Shown here in pieces: positions 56,181 to 64,000 of a stretch of DNA of 64,000 nt; within the stretch, counting starts at the first letter, position 1; each line of letters begins with the position of its first letter. The translations under genes and the position numbers were made by a program. The notes below the pieces were generated by a model. That model had not been told where the DNA came from. It searched no databases and worked only from the letters and a program-made list of their open reading frames with translations. Origin of the DNA: Cordilura impudica (Eukaryota; Arthropoda; Insecta; Diptera; Scathophagidae); contig OY821517.1 in the NCBI GenBank assembly GCA_963682025.1, forward strand, positions 299,611,344 through 299,675,343, given 5' to 3'.

Positions 56181-58499
56181 CTGTTAGTAGCCATGCCGGA
56201 ACTGAACGTAATCGGATAAGTGGGCGTTGCACCTCACAAAGAAAGGAAATGTAGATGTCATACATCTATGTCGGCATAAGTCTCGTGTCTCCCGGCACAT
56301 TGACATATCCTCACGTTGCTCTGAACACTGGATAGGAATATGCGGCGTCCACCGACCCACCAGGTTGCAAAATCACTTTTCTTTAAGAATTGTACACGTG
56401 GAAAACAAATCCCAACCATTGTTTGAGAGTCGAGGTCTAAATTGCTTGCTTTACCCGTCATTCAAAACGTTATTCTGCTGTATTACGATGCCTTCGAAAA
56501 ACCACGCAAATAAAATCGCTACCGAAGTCTGGTGGCTCTTCTCTCCCTTCATTTTCACATTATATCTTTCATTCTCGTAGGAATGTGTAAGGAGGACCTG
56601 TCAAAGTTATACCGCCTTTCCGTGATTTATCTAGTATGCGTTACCGGCCTAGTGCAGACGAACTGGTAAGAAAAACAGCTTCTCTCGATGCTTCTTTCAC
56701 GGTGTCATTTGGAATTATTAAGTGAAGAATTGCCGTGTGGAAAATAGATGAAAGAGTACTGACATCTGCAGGATTGCGAGGCAGACGTAAGCTAACTATA
56801 AATCCAGTCTCAACTCAAAATATCCCCTCAGTAGGAGTAGAAGGTGCTTTTCAAAGATTACGGTCTTGTTGGCGGGATGTTGGCTGATCTGTAAACATGC
56901 AGGAGGACTGAGACTGTAGCACAATAATCACCGCCGCAGCTCTAAAAGACCTGGAGAAGAGGAGACAGTATAACATCTCCTTTTCTCTTTTACTAGTGTG
57001 CAGCTTTAAGCATTGCCAGGTGTAAAATACTACGCAGGAACACACTGGATGACTTTTCTGAGATATTGGACTTATAACTGATTGATCGTACCAGTTATCT
57101 CTATAGTATCTAGTACTTTTTAATCATTTTTGAGCAGTGTGGTTTTTCAAATCAAAGTCTTGCTGTTCATTCACTGTCATTTAGACCAACCAACCAACCA
57201 TGTGATGATCGAAAATTTGTAACACATTCAGATCCGTAATTTATGATCTTGTGCACTTCTTTGGATGGAATTTTATCGCAATTGTATAAGATGTCGTTTC
57301 TTTATGGGAAAAAAACATGTATGCGGCGAGGGTGTAATAAGTATTTTCTTTTGTTTGTAAAATGCACTTGCTAATAAACCGGTTGACTCAGAAACAATAT
57401 CAGAGTCAATTTAACGATGTTCGTTTGTCTTATATGTAAAAACATACCATCTTATTTGTTAAATAATCAATTATATTCTCGTTCTTATAGAAGACCTTTT
57501 GACAGATGAAACCCTCTTCATTCCCCAAAGAAATATACCCGTATAGTATATTTAGTAACTGAAAGAATTGGTCATCTGACTCTTATACATAATTGATTAT
57601 TAACTTTCAAGCAAAACATGTTTTCTTTATATATATCGACAAGTTTTCCCGAAAAAAAAACATATTAAATTACATACTTGTGAAATATAAAACCGAAGAT
57701 TAAAAAAATGAATAAAATTCAAACAACAATCGCGCATACATAAAATAATAAAATGGCAAAATAACAAGAATAAATTTGATTATGCAAAATTGAAGTAACA
57801 GTCAGAATTTTGAATAAAATGTACAATTGATATGCGAAACACAAAGTAGTGTCAAATAAGTCACATACGCGACATGTTAACCGAAGACAATGAACACAAA
57901 TTTCAACTCGTGTGTATAAAATATTTTTTACAAAAAAGAATTTCTTTTTTTTTTATTGAAAATAATAAGAAATTTATTTCTATAGTTATATGTAATTTAC
58001 AAACAATTTTGAAATGTTTTCTTATAAATACGTTATATTGTTTAGTAAGTTTACTGTATACCCACTTACTTCACAAACAGGAAATGTTGGAAATAAAACT
58101 AAAAACTAACATCTCATTTAACTAAAAAAAAAACAACAAAATATATTAACAATTGTCATTATTGTATTTTTTTGTTTTCTATAAGTTATTTGTGTGTCAA
58201 GTCATGGAATATGATATGTTCCTTAATGAAAGACTATTGTGTATGGCAAAATAATCATCATCAACGGCTGAGTTGTACAAATATTCATATGAGTAAATGA
58301 ATGAATGAGTGAATGAATGACTGAACGAATTCTTTTGTATGGTGGCACTTATTTCAGTTTTGTTTAGCACGATAAGTTTTCGAACTGAGGAAAAAACTCA
58401 ATTACTTAAGTACAAAAAATGTAAGAAAATATTTGGAAACCCCATAAAATGCTGTAATTATATTTGCTTCGGTTAAGTGAGCACTAGGCAGGTGGGATA
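56181..58499. other. No gene recognised; part has raised GC
   Basis: From 56200 to about 57060 the base composition is more balanced and frames of 60-117 codons exist on both strands, but none shows a family motif. On the + strand near 56640-56800, RPSADELVRKTASLDASFTV and SAGLRGRRKLTINPVSTQ are the most gene-like stretches. They may be TE-derived. From 57060 on it is AT-rich spacer. Confidence 0.35.
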
Positions 58500-58799
58500 C
58501 TTTTTGAATGTTGGAAGAAATTTATATTAAGCTAATTTTTGTACAACTAACAAGAAAGGCTTCATTGGTCCACCACCACATCACGGTGAAACTTGGACAA
58601 GTTATAGAACATAAGTGATTCAATATTAAGTTTAGATGGTAAGAAAAAGGTATACGAAGCGACCAAAGAAGCTGTAAAATGTTAGGGGATTTTGCCTCAC
58701 TTGCCAAATCGATTAACTCCACTTTGTGTTTTTTTTTTCACTTCAATACCAAAGCGCTCGAAACAAATTTCTCTAATAATAAGGATTAACATTATTAAC

Positions 58800-59360
58800 A
58801 TTAACTTAGTTTTTAGAGATATTTATTTGGAGTACTTGCCACAGCTCCTTCAACGTCACCCCATAGATGTTCGATGTGGGGATCAAGACTGTACTGGATG
58901 ATGGCCACTCCAAAACATTAATGGAATTTTCAACAAAACAATATTTTGTTAACTTCGCCGTTTGCATCGGACCGTTATCCTGTTGGAATTGCCAAATTTC
59001 TGTATTGGTCCAACACCATCTCCAACCATAATTGATCCTCCACCATGCTTCCCTATGCATAAATCATAGCTAGGAATAAAGTCTTAATTTATAGCCCATC
59101 TAACGTATCTCCGATCACCAGGACCAAGTCACATATTTCCATTGATTTCCACTCCAACTCCAATAAGACTTGGCGAAATGTACACAGTTTCCTATGTACC
59201 AAACACCCTGCAATAGTCCGCTTGGACATTGCAATACTGAATTTATTTTTAATATCGCATTCTATGTCTGTGGTTGATATTCTTGGGCTGGCTATGGAAA
59301 TTCGCCTGATCATAAGATCGATGTATTCGAAAAACAATATACTCTTTGACAAACTATTAC
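58800..59360 (-). pseudogene. Tc1 transposase remnant
   Basis: From 59352 the minus strand reads YIDLMIRRISIASPRISTTD, CDIKNKFSIAMSKRTI and VHRKLC (the DNA-binding half). Then at 59060-58830: WQFQQDNGPMQTAKLTKYC (second catalytic Asp) and SINVLEWPS followed in another frame by LDPHIEHLWGDV (catalytic Glu). The catalytic part with the first Asp has been lost between the halves (near 59090). Its TIRs were not found. Confidence 0.8.
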
Positions 59361-59558
59361 TTTACTAAGAAGATTATATATAATAACAACAACAAAGCTT
59401 AGTACATTTAATAACAAATAGATTAATCGATACAATACAAGTGTTTCGGGTAGAAAACGTTACGGTAAATTTGCAAATATTTTAATTATGCTCATGAAGC
59501 ACTATAATATAAAGGGCATTTCAAATTATCTGTGAACAGCTGTATATTTATAATAACA

Positions 59559-60278
59559 CTAGATGTAACAAGGTGTGCTCCGCTACGCCCTCCTCCCCCC
59601 GCATCGTAATGAAAGGGCTCGAACGAAGTCCAAAGACATTTAATATTTGGTTTGTGTGGGGGTTCCACGCCCCTTTGTCTGGTTCTGCCCATTTTTTGTC
59701 TGACTACTCAAGTTAATAATAGACGACATAAGACATATTTGCAAAGCTGTCTCTGTCACAGTACGCGAGATATATGATATTGAGAAATTATGAGAGGTAC
59801 CACGCCCACTAACATTAAAAGCTCTGCCTATCATACCCAATAATATTCAGTCAATATATGTGATATTAAAAATTTACTTTGTATGGGCGGTGCCACGCCC
59901 ACCAAAAGTACTAAAAAAATTATAGCCTATAGCACTTCCCATATCACCAGTAAGACTCTGTGAAAATTTTAGGAAGATCAGGTGTCGAAATGTCGCATTC
60001 GTTATCGAAATTTTTCGATCGAAATTATTTTTTTATTTGCCAAAATAAAATACTAAGAGAAATTTTACTCTGTCAAAGCTAACGAGTTATGGACCATAGT
60101 AAAAGTGAAACGATGTCTGGCGATCGCCCGTCTTCTTTAAATAATAAACCAAAATATGGAATTTCGATTGATTTTACTCGATATCGAATGCGACGATTTG
60201 CCCCCAGATCAGTAGTTACGGAGATTACCTCCTACAAACAAACAAACACACATTACCTCTTTATTATATTAGTATAGA
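59559..60278 (-). mobile_element. Helitron 4, non-autonomous
   Basis: On the minus strand the 5' end is TCTATACTAATATAATAAAG after an A and the 3' end is CACACCTTGTTACATCTAG before a T. It is related to Helitron 3 and holds two or three of the TACCACGCCCAC-type units. A 224-bp MITE is nested at 59982-60205. Confidence 0.85.
59982..60205. mobile_element. 224-bp MITE with imperfect TIR in Helitron 4
   Basis: The flanks are AGATCAG at 59975-59981 and 60206-60212. Helitron 3 shows the unoccupied site (AGGAAGATCAGATGAGTAG, 46196). Both ends contain GTCGCATTCG and TATCGA in inverse orientation. The 7-bp duplication could be the remainder of 8 bp, as in hAT. Confidence 0.75.
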
Positions 60279-60606
60279 TTGATAATTTTAAGCTTTTTAA
60301 AAGTTTTTGAAACTTAACAATAAATAAATAATTTATAATTGTGAAATCAAAATTTCGCTCTTTCCACGTAATGAGAAAGGAATATGAATTTTTTATACTG
60401 ACCTTTTTTTAAGTAAAGCTAAATTAGAGTAAAATGCGCAAAATTTCAATTATATTCATTAAAAAATATGCACACAAAAATTAAACAAGAAATAAATTTA
60501 GAAGAAATATTTTGTTGGCGGCCGATGTTTCCCGAGATATGGACCACCAAGGTTTTGACATTGATTTGTATATAACTTTGTTATTTATTATCGGATTTCA
60601 TCAATA

Positions 60607-61543
60607 CACTCAAAGCAGTTTTTGTGCGGCCTTTTTATGTGCGTTTTTCTTTTTGTGCGATTTGTTTTGTGCGTTTTTTTTTTGTGCGGTATATGAAAAT
60701 TTAACAAATTTAGTAATTTTTTGCTAATGAGAAAGTTGATGATTTCAGAACACATCAATTGAATTTCAGAAAACAGCAATTGAATTTCAGAAAACATCAA
60801 TTGAATTTCAGAAAACATCAATAGAACTTCAGAAAATATCAATAGAACTTCAGAAAACATAAATTGCATTTCTGAAATTCATTTAATGTGTTCTGAAATA
60901 AATTTGATACTTTCTGAGATACAATTGATACATTCTGAAATACAATAGAGACTTTCTGAAATTCAATTGATGTTTTCTGAAATACAGTTGATGCTTTCAG
61001 AAATTCAATTGATGTTTTCTGAAATGCAATTAATGTTTCATGAAATTCTATTGATGTTTACTAAAATTCTATTGATGTTTTCTGAATTTAATTGATGTTT
61101 TCTGAAAATCAATTGATGTTTCTGAAATTCAGTTGATATTTTCTGAAATTCAATTGGTGTTTTCTGAAATGCAATTGATGATTTCTGAAATGCAATTGAA
61201 GATTTCTGAAATAAAATTTATGTTTTCTGAAATTCAATTGATGTTTTCTGAAATGCAATTGATGTTTTCTGAAATACAATTGATGTTTTCTGAAATGCAA
61301 TTGAAGATTTCTGACATAAAATTTATGTTCTCTGAAATACTAATGATGTTTTCTGAAATACAATTGATGTTTTCTGAAATACAATTGGATAATGTTTAGT
61401 TGTTTCGTAAGGCATAAAAAAAATTATTTTTAGTTGCGTTGCGAAAACTATTTTTTATAGCTACTCGTGAAGTTTTGTGCGATTTTTTTAATGCGTTTTT
61501 TTTAATGCGGTCCCTATCCATCGCACAAAAACAGGTTTGAGTG
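60607..61543. mobile_element. TIR element filled by a minisatellite
   Basis: The ends CACTCAAAGCAGTTTTTGTG (60607) and the inverse of CACTCAAACCTGTTTTTGTG (to 61543) form a 23-bp TIR with two mismatches. TA flanks both sides. This suits a Tc1/mariner-type MITE. Both ends are followed by TGTGCG-rich sequence. The core (60748-61390) is a 21-bp minisatellite. Confidence 0.8.
60748..61390. repeat. 21-bp minisatellite in two opposed orientations
   Basis: The unit is close to TTTTCTGAAATGCAATTGATG. From 60748 to about 60868 it runs as the reverse complement (five to six units). From about 60872 to 61390 it runs forward (about 25 units), so the array is head-to-head. As 21 is a multiple of three, it gives repetitive FSEIQLM frames on either strand that are not genes. 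Confidence 0.9.
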
Positions 61544-61545
61544 TA

Positions 61546-62208
61546 TATGTATCATTGGAACGCTTACTTGAGTTCTGAAAATCCCTAACTCCTAAAAAAA
61601 AAAATAGAACAATCGGGGTGTCGCATAACGAAAGCCTCTTCAAAAATCTAAAATTTTAGAAAAACATTTAAAAAAAATTACTAAAGAATTTGATATAATG
61701 ATGATTTTTACAGTTAGGCGACTATAGCGGATCAAGAAAAGAAAGTTATTATCAAAAGAATTTTTATTTGTTGCATAGTGGAATTACCTCAAACTTTTCT
61801 TACTGACTAAACACAAATTCACCATATTTTGGAATTTTGTACCATAACAGGCTTTCGAATATGTTCACTCAGATTTTAGGATGTTTTGGCACAGGATTGA
61901 ACGAACAACTAATGATCCACAATACGCAGAACGGCTACAAGGAACAGTTTGTGAGTATATATCGATCCAAATTTAAAGTTTATTATACGTACTGTATATT
62001 TTAAATAAATGAAAATGTGCATTTTTAATGTCCATATTTTAAATCAAATAAAAACAAACAAATAAGCGAAAAAAAAAATAATTATAAGTTTTAATGGGGG
62101 ATTTAGTAATTTGTTTATTATCATATCAAGAAGACACTTTCATGCAGTTGTCATATCTAAAACATATTTTCGACCTAACAAAAATTTTTAATTCTGTATA
62201 TTAAATTA
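61546..62208. other. No gene seen
   Basis: AT-rich spacer between the minisatellite element and the DINE-like nest. No coding frame or repeat structure seen. Confidence 0.4.
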
Positions 62209-63298
62209 AAACAAGAGACTATCTCTTAGGCCCAACTAATTGGATAAAGAAAATAAGCATAAACCAAAGTTGAATGGCATTGTTATTAATTATTTTGCCT
62301 TCGGATACGATAAAAACTCATATCGGATGTTATATTTATATGGGGACTAGGTCGAAAACTGGACCGATCCTGACCATATTTGGTAAGGTCACCTCTTTTC
62401 ATACCCTATACCACTATGTGGTTTGGGTATAATGACTTTGTGCTGCTGTTTGTAACAACCAAAAATATTCATCCTAGACCCATCTTTAATTATACCGATC
62501 GACTCAGAATCACTTTTTAAGTCGAAATAGCCATGTCCGTCCGTCTGTTTGTCCATGTAAAGCTTGTAATCAAACTACAGGTCGCAAATATGAATATATT
62601 TTGTTGAAATTTGATATATAAGCTTCCATCGGCAATGGGATGAACGCTGTTGAAACTTATGAGAATCGGTCCATGTTCAGACCTAGCCCCCATACAAATG
62701 ACCCCTATGAAATCGCCATAAATTGCCATAAGTTCCAAATTATCATATAGATCTCAGTCAAATTGGGTTTGTATGTGTTTAATACATCCACTAAACAGTA
62801 GTTCAAAATTACTGCATATAGGAAAATTCTTAGTCATAGGCCCCATATAGACTTGCTTCCCGATCTTCACCTAAATCTATCAAAAAACAAAAATATTGCA
62901 GAGATTTTTCTCAAATTTGGTTTGTACATATTTTTTCAAAATATAAGTGACTTTACCAAATATGGTCAGGATCGGTCCATTTTTCGACCCAGTCCCCATA
63001 TAAATATAGTATCCGATATGAACTTTTTCATATCTGCAGCGAAACAAATTAATAAAAATGCCACTCAAATTTGGTTTATGCTTATTTTCTATATCCAGTT
63101 AGTAGGGCCTGAGAGAAAGGGTATCTAAACCGTGATATAGGGTATCGTATAGTTGGGCTAGACCGACTATAACTTTCTTACTTGTTTTTTTTTTTTTTGC
63201 AAAAATGTATAAATACCAAATTTGAGAAAAATCTGTGCAATATTTTTGTTTTTCAATCTATTTAAGTGAAGATCGGAAAGCAGCTTTATATGGGCGCT
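62209..63298 (-). mobile_element. DINE-like element (family 1), outer copy of a nest
   Basis: Two pieces, 62209-62396 and 63187-63298, are continuous in other copies (GGTAAGGTCACCTCTTTT, then TTTTTGCAAAAATG, as in copy 2). The hairpin has been lost and the far end is truncated after GCAGCTTTATATGGG. Another DINE-like copy is inserted between the pieces. Confidence 0.75.
62397..63186 (+). mobile_element. DINE-like element (family 1), inner copy of a nest
   Basis: A full-length copy from ATACCCTATACCACTATGTG (62401) to GGGCTAGACCGACTATAAC then TTTCTTACTTG. The palindrome has decayed on one side (AGTTGGGCTAGACCGACT). It lies in the opposite direction inside the outer copy, at a T-run. Confidence 0.8.
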
Positions 63299-63304
63299 TT
63301 GAAA

Positions 63305-63820
63305 AAACGGAAAAATATTAGTAATGTAAGTACAAAAGGCATTGATAATATAGCTACACCAAATGAAATTATAAAACCTTTAAAAATATTGTCCTAAATT
63401 AAATTATTATTATTTAGCGAATTTTTCAAGTATATTTGCACCCATGATATTATTGTACTACTTGAAACTCATATAGAAGAGAACAAAATTGATCATTTTA
63501 AAAAGTATTTCGGAATTTTAAAATATTTTGGAAAGCGGCTAATAGAACAAGTAATCATGGGAGGTCAATTGGGGGTTGTATGTACAGATGCTATTAATAA
63601 TAGTTTGGTGGATGAAGGATTATGTTATAAATTTAGCAGAGTTCGTGACGTTGATATTATAAAACTCCGCACGAATTATGAAACAATATCAACAATACCA
63701 GTATATTTTAGAAGCGCTATCTGGGAAAACGAGTTTCATGCTGCCCAACAAACATTCAGCAATGAAAATGTTATGAACCCTATAATAACACTGGTCTACA
63801 AATTAAAAAAAAAATATTGA
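63305..63820 (+). pseudogene. LINE endonuclease N-terminal fragment
   Basis: The + strand reads NEIIKPLKILS (63360-63395), then FFKYICTHDIIVLLETHIEENKIDHFKKYFGI (63420-63515), in which LLETHI is the second conserved block of APE-type LINE endonucleases. In another frame ANRTSNHGRSIGGCMY (near 63538-63585) gives the R.SxxGRxxGG block. The intact frame at 63557-63820 continues as VDIIKLRTNYETISTIPVYF. The fragment ends in decayed sequence after 63820. It could belong to the same broad LINE group as 429-1093. Confidence 0.6.
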
Positions 63821-64000
63821 CTGCAGAAACGAAACATGTTTTTTAACTAATCTGGGTGTACTGAATTCGAATCTGGGATAAAAATTAAGCTATCATGTCT
63901 TGTTCATTTTTTATCGCTTGCTGGCAATACTGTAAGACAGTCAATACTGACACTACAATTTCACAATTATTAATTTGACAGAAGCCCACATTCATTCTAA

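Noticed and set aside
56227..56580. Frame of 117 codons in a GC-balanced stretch
   Set aside because: No recognised domain and a competing frame on the other strand. Left as unassigned spacer.
60748..61390. Possible CRISPR array
   Set aside because: Direct repeats without unique spacers in a eukaryotic sequence. It is a minisatellite.
60588..61399. Frames with repeated FSEIQLM or FRKHQLH units
   Set aside because: The 21-bp minisatellite is a multiple of three, so repeats stay in frame on both strands. Codes for nothing recognisable.

Overview
This is a eukaryotic, strongly AT-rich window that is almost entirely a graveyard of transposable elements. I could not recognise a single host gene, tRNA or rRNA. 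The DINE-1/INE-1-like repeats (TATACCC end, conserved ATGTCCGTCCGTC-type tract, hairpin end), Helitrons with CTAG ends, and fly-style hAT, piggyBac, mariner and LINE remnants point to a higher dipteran, probably a calyptrate fly. That assignment is inference from repeat style.

Layout. 1-8.6 kb: a minus-strand LINE cut by three insertions: a hAT 3' end (to 428), a DINE-like element (1094-4261) swollen by GAAAATGG-type repeats, and a complete-ended hAT (4630-8603) that itself holds a DINE-like copy. 8.6-10.5 kb: no gene. 10.5-14 kb: a DINE-like element split by a second complete-ended hAT (10515-13262, 8-bp TSD). 14-18 kb: LINE RNase H remnant, Transib fragment, piggyBac element with TTAA flanks. 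18-21 kb: foldback-like TIR element and a hobo-like hAT remnant. 21.2-25.2 kb: a Transib (RAG1-like) element with CACTGTG/CACAGTG ends, split by a solo LTR. 25.4-31.7 kb: a DINE-like copy, a LINE tail, a repeat carrying about 1.6 kb of (TTAAAAA)n, and a LINE RT remnant. 31.7-34.4 kb: an internally deleted Helitron.

36.7-48.1 kb is read here as one hAT insertion enlarged more than tenfold by nested mariner, MITE, Tc1-like, Helitron and DINE-like elements. 50.2-52.7 kb holds a transposon with about 200-bp TIRs and a decayed gene of a family I cannot name, interrupted by a Tc1/mariner-superfamily deletion derivative. 52.7-63.8 kb holds remnants of piggyBac, an RTE-like LINE, Tc1, a Helitron (with a 224-bp MITE), a TIR element filled by a 21-bp minisatellite in two orientations, a DINE-in-DINE nest, and a LINE endonuclease fragment near the window end.

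All transposase and RT genes seen are broken by stops, frameshifts or insertions, so the window looks inactive. Its value is in the nesting, which dates elements relative to each other, and in the unusual ends and cores of several elements. Families, TIRs and TSDs were read by eye from the sequence. No database search was possible.
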